Shown here in pieces: positions 20,433 through 26,954 of a stretch of 38,321 bases of DNA. The notes under the pieces are model-generated. The model did no database searches, was not told where the DNA came from, and saw only the letters and a program-made list of their open reading frames with translations. Position 1 is the first letter of the stretch; each line of letters begins with the position of its first letter. This stretch comes from a virus. The stretch is taken from positions 1 through 38,321 of the IMG/VR virus record IMGVR_UViG_3300047319_001509; one strand, 5' to 3'. Position numbers and translations under genes: made by a program.

Positions 20433-21844
20433 GCACGGATCGTTTCAGCGAAGGCTTTGCGTCCTGGCGCATGGTGCTCGCCAGCCTACCGAATGACGAC
20501 ATCGAAACGCGCAGCACGATCTTCGACAACGCGTGCAAAGATGTTGCCGGCTACGTCGCCAAAGGGCTCGATCGCGCGCATGCGGTCGATGAGCTGCGCG
20601 CCATAGCGTTGGCCTACGGGCTGATCCAACATTTTGGCGAGGACAACATCCAGGCCCGCATCGCGGAAGCGTTCGCGAAGATCGAGCGGCCTACGGATGA
20701 ACATGAGCCCGGCAAGCCCAACGGCAAGTCACCGCCGGTGCCGCTGCTCAAGCTCATCGACATCACGGCCTGGGACGGCGTCGATCCACCGAAGCGCCGA
20801 TGGATCGTGAACAACCGCATTCCGGCGAGAAATGTCACGCTGTTCTCAGGTGAGGGTGGCGTCGGCAAGACCCTTCTGATGATGCAGCTCGCGGTCGCCA
20901 CTGTCATCGGTAGGGATTGGATTGGCGAGACGCCCGAGCCCGGCCCGGTCATATTCATCAGCGCCGAAGACGACGAGGATGAAATGTTTTACCGCATGGC
21001 CAAGATCGTGGAGCACTACCACAAGCTCTACGGCACCAGCTTTCGCGACCTGGCCGATCTGCATCTGCTCAGTCTCGCCGGCAAGGACGCCGTCATGGCC
21101 GCGGTCGATGGCAAAGGCATCGTGCGGCCGACGCCGCTGTTCGCGCAGCTCAACGCCACCGCACGCGTGATCAAGCCGAAGTGGATCGGGCTCGACACCG
21201 CGGCCGACATCTTCGTGGTGGACGAGCGCAACCGCACCGAAGCGCGCCAGTGCATAAGCTTGCTGCGCGGCCTGTGCCTGGAGATCGATACGACCATCGT
21301 GCTGTTGTCGCATCCGTCATTGTCAGGCATCGCCAGCGGCACCGGCATGTCAGGCTCAACCGGCTGGAATAACTCGGTGCGCTCGCGCCTCTATCTCAAG
21401 ACACCGAAAAAGGAGTCTGGTGCCGAGATTGAGAATGTGCGCGTGCTCGAAACCATGAAGGCAAATTACGGCCCGATCGGTGACCCAATCCCGCTCGTGT
21501 GGGAAGACGGCCTTCTGATGAACAAACCAACCCCGACGCCACTCGAAAAGATCGTGCTCGATGCCGAGGCGCAAACGATATTCCTCATGCTCCTGCAACG
21601 CTTCAACAAGCAAGACATGACGGTGAGCGCAAGCCAGAACGCACGCAATTTCGCACCCACGGTGTTTGCCGAATTACCCGAAGCCGCGGCCCTCGACAGC
21701 CATCCAAAGGCGCGCAAAAAACTACTGCGCGAGGCGATGGATTACCTCACTTCCAAGGAGCGAATTTACCAGGGCGCAGGCCCGATGGCGGTGGTGAAAT
21801 CTAAACGCCATCCGTGTCTTTATGCTGGTGGAGTCTTGCTATGA
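20429..21844 (+). CDS. RepA/AAA_25-type helicase ATPase (471 aa)
   Basis: Walker A is GEGGVGKT (141-148) within VTLFSGEGGVGKTLLMMQLA. Then come a strand PGPVIFISAEDDEDEM (172-187), and Walker B-like WIGLDTAADIF (252-262), and later VLLSHPSLSG. This order is that of RecA-fold hexameric helicases of the RSF1010 RepA/AAA_25 type used by phages and plasmids for replication. The N-terminal 110 residues form a helical domain; the C-terminal 90 residues could be a winged-helix-like tail. It should unwind DNA at the fork or act in recombination. Translation is coupled with the gene before it. Confidence 0.85.
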   Translation: MSTDRFSEGFASWRMVLASLPNDDIETRSTIFDNACKDVAGYVAKGLDRAHAVDELRAIALAYGLIQHFGEDNIQARIAEAFAKIERPTDEHEPGKPNGKSPPVPLLKLIDITAWDGVDPPKRRWIVNNRIPARNVTLFSGEGGVGKTLLMMQLAVATVIGRDWIGETPEPGPVIFISAEDDEDEMFYRMAKIVEHYHKLYGTSFRDLADLHLLSLAGKDAVMAAVDGKGIVRPTPLFAQLNATARVIKPKWIGLDTAADIFVVDERNRTEARQCISLLRGLCLEIDTTIVLLSHPSLSGIASGTGMSGSTGWNNSVRSRLYLKTPKKESGAEIENVRVLETMKANYGPIGDPIPLVWEDGLLMNKPTPTPLEKIVLDAEAQTIFLMLLQRFNKQDMTVSASQNARNFAPTVFAELPEAAALDSHPKARKKLLREAMDYLTSKERIYQGAGPMAVVKSKRHPCLYAGGVLL

Positions 21845-21911
21845 GAGTATTGCAAATCGCGCATGGCAGGCTTTGTGACGGTCGTTTACTGGTAGCGCGG
21901 TGGGTGAAATC

Positions 21912-22055
21912 CGTTCCTCACATCGTTCCTCACTCCGAGTCTCAGGTTGGTTTTGGCATGTGCGGAAATGGTCTATGCACCAAGCGCATAGCTTCGAAAA
22001 ATGAATTCAACATCAATAGCTTGTCCGTTCCTCACATCGTTCCTCACATCGTTCC
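21912..22055 (+). repeat. Two clusters of 12-bp direct repeats (iteron-like)
   Basis: CGTTCCTCACAT is present at 21912, 22026 and 22038, with CGTTCCTCAC at 21924 and a partial copy at 22050. Two clusters lie 114 bases apart, directly downstream of a RepA-like ATPase gene. Spacing within a cluster is exactly 12. A reading frame starting at 21841 (ATG overlapping the ATPase stop) would read them as Val-Pro-His-Ile/Val-Pro-His, but it runs antisense through the HTH gene at 22179. Iterons bound by a replication protein, or a repetitive coding sequence, are both possible. Confidence 0.5.
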
Positions 22056-22088
22056 GTGGTCGTTCCCTGCTGCACCCTCAGACTCCCT

Positions 22089-22145
22089 ACCCCGACCAAG
22101 AAAGAGGTCGGGGTTCTACAGAGAACCCCTCCATCTTGGTCGGGT
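22089..22145. promoter_or_regulatory. Nested, mutually exclusive inverted repeats (attenuator/terminator-like)
   Basis: Stem 1: CCCCGACC (22090-22097) with GGTCGGGG (22106-22113). Stem 2: GGGGTTCT (22110-22117) with AGAACCCC (22122-22129). Stem 3: ACCCCGACCAAGA (22089-22101) with TCTTGGTCGGGT (22134-22145), one bulged C, enclosing stem 2. Stem 1 shares bases with both 2 and 3, so two alternative folds exist. It lies between the rightward ATPase operon and the leftward HTH gene. No long T-tract is seen. Confidence 0.55.
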
Positions 22146-22178
22146 GACTGGAGAACAGAACACGACAGCACCGGTGAC

Positions 22179-22376
22179 CTATCGCCGCCGGGCCGGCTTG
22201 AAAAAGTCCGGTCGGACCTGCTCGGGTTTGATGCCCAGAACCTCGGCCACGACATGCACACGCGAAAGCGGAACCTGCTCCCATTGGTACACCGCGGTCC
22301 GCTTGATGCCGCACGCTTCCGCCACCCGCACCGATAGGCCACGTTCTTTGCGGATGCGCTCAACAATCTTGTCCAT
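22179..22376 (-). CDS. YdaS/Cro-like HTH repressor (65 aa)
   Basis: Residues about 14-50 read VRVAEACGIKRTAVYQWEQV, then PLSRVHVVAEVLGIKPEQVR. This is a short HTH of the YdaS/Cro type, in which the helix IKRTAVYQW contacts DNA. The basic C-terminus (FFKPARRR) is typical. No C-terminal peptidase domain is present. It is divergent from the gene at 22447, with promoter elements and a short GATAA/TTATC inverted repeat between, so it probably represses the divergent genes and itself. Confidence 0.8.
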   Translation of the reverse strand: MDKIVERIRKERGLSVRVAEACGIKRTAVYQWEQVPLSRVHVVAEVLGIKPEQVRPDFFKPARRR

Positions 22377-22393
22377 TCAATCGTTCTCCTGAT

Positions 22394-22432
22394 TTGCGTG
22401 CGATAATGTATCCTTATCATAGCGAATGACAA
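22394..22432. promoter_or_regulatory. Divergent promoters and operator-like repeat between HTH and rightward gene
   Basis: Leftward: TTGTCA (22432-22427), 18 bases, CATTAT (22408-22403), with the HTH start at 22376. Rightward: a weak TTGCGT (22394-22399) with TATCAT (22415-22420), spacer 15. GATAA (22402-22406) and TTATC (22414-22418) form an inverted repeat overlapping both -10 regions, the right place for an autoregulatory operator. Confidence 0.5.
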
Positions 22433-22446
22433 GAAGGACTACTCAC

Positions 22447-22641
22447 ATGAAAAACGCGGTGCGGATGGAATACGATTTCGAAACCAAGACCGCTATTGTC
22501 GAGTTCGCAGAAGGCGCGGCCTACAGCACGCAAGCGGTCGCGCTCTACTTCGATGAGGCCAGCGACAGCAAGGTCGAGCTGATCAAAATCATGCAGCGCG
22601 GCAAGCCGACAGTCGAGATCAGGCGACCATTCGTGGTGTAG
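22447..22641 (+). CDS. Small hypothetical protein (64 aa)
   Basis: The start at 22447 is preceded by aagga at a fair distance. A compact beta-rich protein: MEYDFETKTAIVEFAEG, then AVALYFDEA, then VELIKIMQRGKPTVEIRRP. No motif was recognised. It lies four bases before the next gene and is divergent from the HTH gene that probably controls it. Confidence 0.6.
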   Translation: MKNAVRMEYDFETKTAIVEFAEGAAYSTQAVALYFDEASDSKVELIKIMQRGKPTVEIRRPFVV

Positions 22642-22645
22642 GACA

Positions 22646-23236
22646 ATGATCAAGCTTGAATTCGACTTCGATGACTTCGCAAAAGAAGCGGTCGCACTCG
22701 GCGTGGCCGCAGATCAATTGCCCTATGCGCTATCGCTCGCCATGAACCGCGCGGCCGATGTCACCCGAAATCTACTGATCAAGACGACTTGGCCGCAGCA
22801 TATCGTCCAGCGTAACGCGAGCTTCATCGCGGCTTCGCTCACCACCAAGGACTCGCGTGCCAGCAAGCAATCGCTTTCAGTCGAAATCTTCGACAAGTTG
22901 GAACGCGGCAATCTGGTGATGCAGTCTTTAGGCGGCAGCAGAACGCCGCGCGGTGGATCGAACCTTGCTGTGCCTCTGAGTAATATCCCACGCAGCTCGC
23001 GCGGTGTGCCTGCTCGCCTGCGTCCTCGAAACATGCCGACAGCGTTGCGAAAGGGCGATGCGCTCTACGCGCGCGATCGGAAGGGTAAGTTAACGCTGCT
23101 CTATATCTTGAAATCAGCGACTAAGATTCCGAAGCGCGTTCCGTTCTACGAAGACTTTGCGAAGTGCATGCAGGATGAACTGCAGAGAACGATTCCAATG
23201 GCGATCGAGAAGGCGATGGCGACGCGTAGGAAATGA
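22646..23236 (+). CDS. Putative minor tail/virion protein (196 aa)
   Basis: The order is a helix at 8-30 (FAKEAVALGVAADQLPYALS), LAMNRAADVTRNLLIKTTWP, a middle with VQRNASFIAASLTTKDSRA and SLSVEIFD, and a closing helical domain with RVPFYEDFAKCMQDELQRTI. The pattern of a helix, then a strand pair with VEIFD, resembles minor tail protein Z or gp10-type head-tail proteins, but weakly, and its place outside the late operon argues for caution. Codon use is less GC-biased than its neighbours. Confidence 0.45.
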   Translation: MIKLEFDFDDFAKEAVALGVAADQLPYALSLAMNRAADVTRNLLIKTTWPQHIVQRNASFIAASLTTKDSRASKQSLSVEIFDKLERGNLVMQSLGGSRTPRGGSNLAVPLSNIPRSSRGVPARLRPRNMPTALRKGDALYARDRKGKLTLLYILKSATKIPKRVPFYEDFAKCMQDELQRTIPMAIEKAMATRRK

Positions 23237-23424
23237 ATTGTTGATTAGTGTTTGATTGATTGCGTGTGTTGTGTGTGATGTGTGATGTGTGATGTGGTGA
23301 TGTGTGCGTGTTGTGTGTGTTTGATTGATTGATTGAATGTGTGCGTGTTATTGTGTGTGTGCTTGTTCGTTGTTGTGTGTGATGCGGTGATGCTGGTTTG
23401 TTTGATTGATGCGAGTATGATGAT
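23237..23424. repeat. T/G-rich low-complexity tract
   Basis: About 188 bases with only about eight C on the plus strand, made of recurring TGTG, TGTGATG and TTGATTGA words. It carries no gene. The complementary strand is C/A-rich and G-poor, which resembles a Rho-utilisation site for leftward transcripts. Slipped repeats of this kind are also prone to replication errors. Confidence 0.75.
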
Positions 23425-23634
23425 ATGACGTGCCAGGCATGCAGACGAAGACGTGAGTTGTTGTTGATGCTCTACGCGCGCGTGGTGCGTGGTGCGTCGA
23501 TAGATGTGAGGCCAGGATGGCTGGGGGTGGGCGGCAAAGGTACTGTGAGCCCTCCGGGATGGCGCGGGGACCGCGCGACCGCGGCTTATAAACGTATTTC
23601 CAACCTTCGCATTCGGCCTAAATTTACCGGATGA
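23425..23634 (+). CDS. Small hypothetical protein (69 aa)
   Basis: The N-terminus MTCQACRRRRELLLMLYARV has a C-x2-C and a basic helix, a pattern of short phage proteins often found near tail or packaging genes. The rest is glycine/arginine-rich. The stop overlaps the ATG of the ParB-domain gene, which supports translation. No clear ribosome site precedes it, since it emerges from the T/G tract. Confidence 0.45.
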   Translation: MTCQACRRRRELLLMLYARVVRGASIDVRPGWLGVGGKGTVSPPGWRGDRATAAYKRISNLRIRPKFTG

Positions 23635-24281
23635 GGCGACCGCGGATGACCGAGTTTCGAAACCGGATCGTAGAATTGCGGCGCGTGCGGGCCTCCGAGC
23701 TGCGGCGCAATCCGCGGAATTGGCGCCAACACCCCGAGGGCCAGCGCTCTGCGCTCACCGAATTGCTCGGCACGGTCGGCTTCGTGGGCGCCGGAATAGG
23801 ACGCGACACGCCGGAAGGGGTCGAATTGATTGATGGGCACCTGCGCGCCGACCTCGCAGATGACAGCGAGATGCCGGTTTTGATCGTAGACCTCACCGAC
23901 GACGAGGCAGCCAAGGTGCTGGCGACATTCGACCCGCTCTCGGCCCTCGCGATACCGGACGTGGACGCCTTCAAGTTGTTGTTGACCGGCATCGAGCTGG
24001 ACGAGCATGCCGAGCTGCGCAAGATGGTCACCGATCTGACCCGCAAGTATGCGGAGCGTGAAGGCAGCAAGGAGGATGACCGGCTCGACGTGCCCGGCAT
24101 GGCCCTGCAGCCGCATGAGCACTACGATTATTTGGTGGTGCTCGCCTCGACCACGCACGAATGGAATGTGCTGTGCGATCGGCTCGACCTCCCGGCGATC
24201 AAGCGCAGGAACCGGATGGGCACGGCGCACGCGATCCGCGCCGACAAGCTGATCGAGCTGATGGCGAGCAAGAAAAAATGA
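23631..24281 (+). CDS. ParB/Srx-domain protein of modification-like cassette (216 aa)
   Basis: Residues about 12-105 show the ParB N-terminal/sulfiredoxin fold: RRVRASELRRNPRNWRQHPE, QRSALTELLGTVGFVGAG, VELIDGHLRADLADDSE and VLIVDLTDDEAAKVLATFD. The box GHLRA replaces the usual G-x-x-R-x of nucleotide-binding ParB members (GERR). In phages this domain is often joined to a DNA methyltransferase. Here it is separate, and its C-terminal 110 residues are a different alpha/beta region with no methylase motif. It overlaps the glycosyltransferase by an ATGA. A CTPase, DNA-binding or nicking role is possible. Confidence 0.75.
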   Translation: MRRPRMTEFRNRIVELRRVRASELRRNPRNWRQHPEGQRSALTELLGTVGFVGAGIGRDTPEGVELIDGHLRADLADDSEMPVLIVDLTDDEAAKVLATFDPLSALAIPDVDAFKLLLTGIELDEHAELRKMVTDLTRKYAEREGSKEDDRLDVPGMALQPHEHYDYLVVLASTTHEWNVLCDRLDLPAIKRRNRMGTAHAIRADKLIELMASKKK

Positions 24282-25045
24282 AATATCAGATCGTCATCCC
24301 ATCGCGCGGACGGCCGCACAACGCCAAGACCATGCTGTCGCTGATGCCGGACGCATGGATCTGCGTCGATGAGCGCGAGCGCGAGGACTACAAGCCGCAC
24401 GTCCCCAAGAAGCAGCTCCTATTGCACCCGCCATCGACCGGGGCGCCGGCGGCGCGCAACTGGATCATCAACAACGTGAAGGCGCCGTGCCTGATCCAGA
24501 GCGACGACGATCTGGTGGGCATCAGGAGCAACATCGGTTCCAAGCGTTTCATCACCGATCCCGACGAGGTCATGGCCATCATCGAGAATGCGGTGACGTG
24601 CTGCGCCGATCTCGGCCTCACCACGTTCTGTTGGTCGCGCACCGCCAACACGACAGTCGTGCGACCGGAGGAAAAGCCGATCGTTCCGACGCAACAGGTG
24701 TACGGCTGTTGGGGTGTGATGAACAAGGCACGCGCGCGGCAGTACGATGAGACGCTGCGCAGCCGCGCCGATCTTGATTGGACGATGCGGACATTGCTCG
24801 AAGACCGCATCGTGCTGGCGGACATTCGGTATTATTTCGACTTTGGTAGATCGTTCAGCGGGAGCGGCGGACAGTCGGGGCTGGTCACACCGGAGGACTT
24901 CAAGCGCTCGACCGAGATCGTGGCGAAGCGGTGGGGCACGGCCATCAGCTTTCGCCGGCCCGGCTACATGAAGCAGGGCGACACCGTGGCAGGCGTGCCG
25001 CATGTGCGGCGGCAAAGCACACTGGCCAAAACAGGGAGCAAATGA
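24278..25045 (+). CDS. TET-associated-type glycosyltransferase (255 aa)
   Basis: A GT-A glycosyltransferase of the TAGT/GREB1-like type: MKYQIVIPSRGRP opens the Rossmann strand, WICVDEREREDY follows, then TGAPAARNWIINNV (RN at 60-61), and LIQSDDDLVG with the metal-binding DDD at 76-78. VYGCWGVMNKARARQYDE and LDWTMRTLLEDRIVLADIRY complete the domain. It lacks membrane segments, so it acts in the cytosol, as enzymes that add sugars to DNA bases do. The sugar and acceptor cannot be read. It is coupled to a ParB-domain gene and followed three bases later by a sulfotransferase. Confidence 0.8.
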   Translation: MKYQIVIPSRGRPHNAKTMLSLMPDAWICVDEREREDYKPHVPKKQLLLHPPSTGAPAARNWIINNVKAPCLIQSDDDLVGIRSNIGSKRFITDPDEVMAIIENAVTCCADLGLTTFCWSRTANTTVVRPEEKPIVPTQQVYGCWGVMNKARARQYDETLRSRADLDWTMRTLLEDRIVLADIRYYFDFGRSFSGSGGQSGLVTPEDFKRSTEIVAKRWGTAISFRRPGYMKQGDTVAGVPHVRRQSTLAKTGSK

Positions 25046-25048
25046 GAA

Positions 25049-25663
25049 ATGGCGTTTGTCACTGAGAAAACATTGTTCATCCACGTCCAGAAGACCGGCG
25101 GCATGAGCGTGCGCGAAATCCTGTACCGCTGCACCCCGACAGGCCACGAGAGCGGGGACGCGCAAGGCGAACGGCATCTCGGCTTGCCCGAGCTGCGCGC
25201 GCGGCATCCCGGCATCGACAGCGGGCGCATCGTGTTCGGCTTCGTGCGCCACCCGGTTGATTGGATCGTGTCGCGGTGGTCGTTCGCATGCGCCAGCGGC
25301 TTCCCGATCCATGTCCAGCACCGCGACACCGCGGCGCAAGTCTGGATGGCGTGTTGTTGGTCGTATCGTTTCGAGGAATTTGTGGACCGATACCTTGAGC
25401 GGTTCGCCGGCATCGCCACGCAAACCATGTTCCAAAAGCTCGGCCTGTGGAGCGACCGGCCGGCCGATCGCATCGGCAAGACCGAGACGCTGGCCGACGA
25501 CCTCGCAAAAATTCTCGATGACGCTGGCGAGCGGTGGAGCCGGCCCAACACGGCGCCGCACCGCAATGCCGATGAACCAGGGCTGCGACCGCAGGTGAGC
25601 GCGGGCGTTCGGCAGCGGATCATGGACGCGGAACGGCGGCTTTGTGACCGGTTCGGCTATTGA
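25049..25663 (+). CDS. PAPS-dependent sulfotransferase (204 aa)
   Basis: The two PAPS-binding elements are present: the 5'-phosphosulfate loop LFIHVQKTGGMSVREIL (9-25) and the 3'-phosphate element FGFVRHPVDWIVSRW (63-77). This is the sulfotransferase family 2 pattern, which transfers sulfate from PAPS to a hydroxyl or amino group of a sugar or protein. A conserved Trp/Phe-rich middle (WMACCWSYRFEEFVDRYLER) follows. It starts three bases after the glycosyltransferase stop, so both probably work on one product. The substrate is unknown. Confidence 0.85.
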   Translation: MAFVTEKTLFIHVQKTGGMSVREILYRCTPTGHESGDAQGERHLGLPELRARHPGIDSGRIVFGFVRHPVDWIVSRWSFACASGFPIHVQHRDTAAQVWMACCWSYRFEEFVDRYLERFAGIATQTMFQKLGLWSDRPADRIGKTETLADDLAKILDDAGERWSRPNTAPHRNADEPGLRPQVSAGVRQRIMDAERRLCDRFGY

Positions 25664-25854
25664 GCGGTGGCAGGGTACGGTAAGGGCCGCAAACCGCCTG
25701 GGGAGGCCGTGGGTGCGTCTTGGGCCGGGGGGGCTGTTGGGGTAGCGGGCCGGGCCGGCCGGCTTACGGGCGCCCTCCTGGCCAAGGCCGGCGGGGCGCC
25801 TGTAGAGGGCCGGGTGGCGCCCCGGCTTTGGGGGCCGGGGGCCGGGGGGGGCGG
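25664..25854. other. G-rich gene-free region
   Basis: About 190 bases, with runs of up to eight or more G on the plus strand and CCGG/GGCC clusters. A GTG-initiated frame spans it, but its product is only Gly/Ala/Arg/Pro composition and is not accepted. GCCGTGGGTG (25706) and GGGCGCCCTCCTGGC (25768-25782) recur in the same order, with nearly the same spacing, at 6337 and 6397-6411, so part of this region is a dispersed repeat. G-runs could form quadruplex structures. Confidence 0.6.
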
Positions 25855-26115
25855 TTAGCACCCCCCCTCGCCCTCCTGCGGGTGGCGCCTATGGTGCGGC
25901 GGCTTGGCCGGTATCGGGGGAATCGGGGCCGGTCGCGGGCCGCTTTCCCGCCCGATCACCCGCCCATCGGGGCCGTACAGCGTCGTGGTGCCTTGGGTAT
26001 CGGTCAGGGCGCGACCAGCAGGGCGCCCGGCGGCATCGTAGAATTGGCGTTGCTGCGCCTCCGCAACAGGCGTCATCAGCAGCGCGAGCGCCGTAGTTAT
26101 TGCAATCAGTCTCAT
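25855..26115 (-). CDS. Small secreted protein (86 aa)
   Basis: A classic signal peptide (MRLIAITTALALLMTPVAEA, cleavage near 21) precedes FYDAAGRPAGRALTDTQGTT and LYGPDGRVIGRES, two turns of a G-R-x-G/DG-R beta-strand repeat, and a Pro/His-rich tail. Short secreted proteins of this kind are frequent in Bradyrhizobium-like genomes. It would act in the periplasm or outside. The start has caggagcaag upstream, a leader shared by other genes of this block. Confidence 0.75.
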   Translation of the reverse strand: MRLIAITTALALLMTPVAEAQQRQFYDAAGRPAGRALTDTQGTTTLYGPDGRVIGRESGPRPAPIPPIPAKPPHHRRHPQEGEGGC

Positions 26116-26669
26116 CGTCCTTGCTCCTGTTTGATTGTCCAAAGCCTGTAAGCTTCCTCGACATACGGGTCCGGCTCTGTCGGTTCCGGCACCAGCACGG
26201 CGCCTTCGTCGCGGAAATGTTGTAGACCGCGGCCCATCCGCCGGCCGGCGAGCGTGTGCTGATCGTTCGCCCAATCGGGAATGGTTGGCGCGTAGTCCTC
26301 CAGCATCGAGCGCAGGCCGATCGCGGCGCCGAAATGGCAGCCGGCGCGCGACTTGGGAGCGCGGCACATCATCCGAATGGCGTTGCCGATCATCAGCCGC
26401 GCCTCTCCGATTGATTTGCTGTATCGCTCCTTCGATTGCGCGATGGCGGTGCTGACGAATGGCACCACCCAAGGCGCGGCGAGCGTGTCGAGGTCTTCGT
26501 GGCAGATGACCTCCAATCGATTGCACACCATCGAGTGCAGCGGCTTCGACGTGTGCATCAGCTCAACGGCGAATTCCATCGCCTCGCGCTCCATGCCGCG
26601 GCGGATGCATTTCTGCATGGCCGAAACGCAAGCCATCGAGGGAAGGTTGTTGTTGGTCGCGGGTATCAT
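26112..26669 (-). CDS. Protein resembling RarA/MgsA C-terminal domain (185 aa)
   Basis: The sequence follows the collar domain of RarA/MgsA-like clamp-loader proteins, but without the AAA ATPase part: ACVSAMQKCIRRGMEREAME, then NRLEVICHEDLDTLAAPWVV (compare R-R-L-x-x-x-A-x-E-D-I-G), then IRMMCRAPKSRAGC (compare APKSN). This is inference from order of blocks and needs a profile search. A stand-alone form might bind single-strand-binding protein or compete with host RarA. It overlaps the secreted protein gene by four bases and is preceded by a terminator. Confidence 0.5.
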   Translation of the reverse strand: MIPATNNNLPSMACVSAMQKCIRRGMEREAMEFAVELMHTSKPLHSMVCNRLEVICHEDLDTLAAPWVVPFVSTAIAQSKERYSKSIGEARLMIGNAIRMMCRAPKSRAGCHFGAAIGLRSMLEDYAPTIPDWANDQHTLAGRRMGRGLQHFRDEGAVLVPEPTEPDPYVEEAYRLWTIKQEQGR

Positions 26670-26683
26670 TCGGCTCGCTCCTG

Positions 26684-26710
26684 AAAAAAGGGCCGGCGCA
26701 ATGGCCGGCC
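26684..26710 (-). terminator. Intrinsic terminator just upstream of the RarA-like gene
   Basis: Minus strand: GGCCGGC (26710-26704), loop of six, GCCGGCC (26697-26691), one C and six T (26689-26684). It ends the transcript of the tiny secreted gene and lies right before the ribosome site (aggagc) of the gene starting at 26669. Confidence 0.8.
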
Positions 26711-26721
26711 TGTGAGTGGCC

Positions 26722-26745
26722 CCCGGCAGGAACAGCCCTGCCGGG
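26722..26745. terminator. Strong hairpin downstream of the tiny secreted gene
   Basis: CCCGGCAGG (26722-26730), loop AACAGC, CCTGCCGGG (26737-26745), nine perfect pairs. It lies just after the stop at 26755 in the leftward direction and before the terminator at 26684-26710, so it may form a tandem terminator or an RNA stability element. No T-tract follows leftward. Confidence 0.6.
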
Positions 26746-26754
26746 AGTAGTGTT

Positions 26755-26886
26755 TTAGTAACAGGTCGTAGTGCAGGTTTGGGTGTTGCCGTACCCGGTG
26801 CAGGTCGTGGTACAAGTCCTAGCCTGCGCAGGGATTGCCGTTGCGAGGACCGTTAGCGCGGCCAACGCAGCAAACAACTTAGTCAT
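26755..26886 (-). CDS. Tiny secreted cysteine-motif protein (43 aa)
   Basis: aagga eight bases upstream of the ATG. Residues 1-20 are a signal peptide (MTKLFAALAALTVLATAIPA), then QARTCTTTCTGYGNTQTCTT and a final TCY, with the C-x3-C motif (TCTTTC) repeated twice. The mature protein would be about 20 residues with four cysteines, so probably disulfide-bonded outside the cytoplasm. It is too short for most gene finders. The function is unknown; an exclusion factor or envelope effector is a guess. Confidence 0.65.
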   Translation of the reverse strand: MTKLFAALAALTVLATAIPAQARTCTTTCTGYGNTQTCTTTCY

Positions 26887-26907
26887 CGAGTTTTCCTTCT
26901 CGTTTTC

Positions 26908-26954
26908 GGCAGGATTGCCGGTCATGTCCCTGCGGATTTACCCGCCGGGACATG
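26908..26954. terminator. Two hairpins in the space upstream of the tiny secreted gene
   Basis: CGGCA-GGAT-TGCCG (26908-26921) and CATGTCCC (26923-26930) with GGGACATG (26947-26954), the latter enclosing GCGG/CCGC around ATTTA. They lie after the stop of the leftward gene 26977-27354 and probably end or stabilise its mRNA. No strong T-tract. Confidence 0.5.

Noticed and set aside
21912-22055. Possible CRISPR-like array because of short regular repeats.
   Set aside because: Repeats are 12 bases, tandem without unique spacers of constant length, and only two clusters exist.
21841-22392. An open frame beginning with the ATG that overlaps the ATPase stop and reading through the 12-bp repeats.
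   Set aside because: It would run antisense across the clear HTH gene at 22179-22376, and its late part is shadow. The repeats are kept as a repeat feature instead.
25667-25858. A GTG-started frame through the G-rich region.
   Set aside because: Its product is just the composition of G-rich DNA, and part of the region is a dispersed non-coding repeat.
24419-25861. A 480-residue open frame on the minus strand over the glycosyltransferase and sulfotransferase genes.
   Set aside because: Composition is Arg/Pro/Ala/His-rich with no motif, and the plus strand shows complete enzyme motifs and coupled starts. GC-rich DNA often yields long antisense frames.
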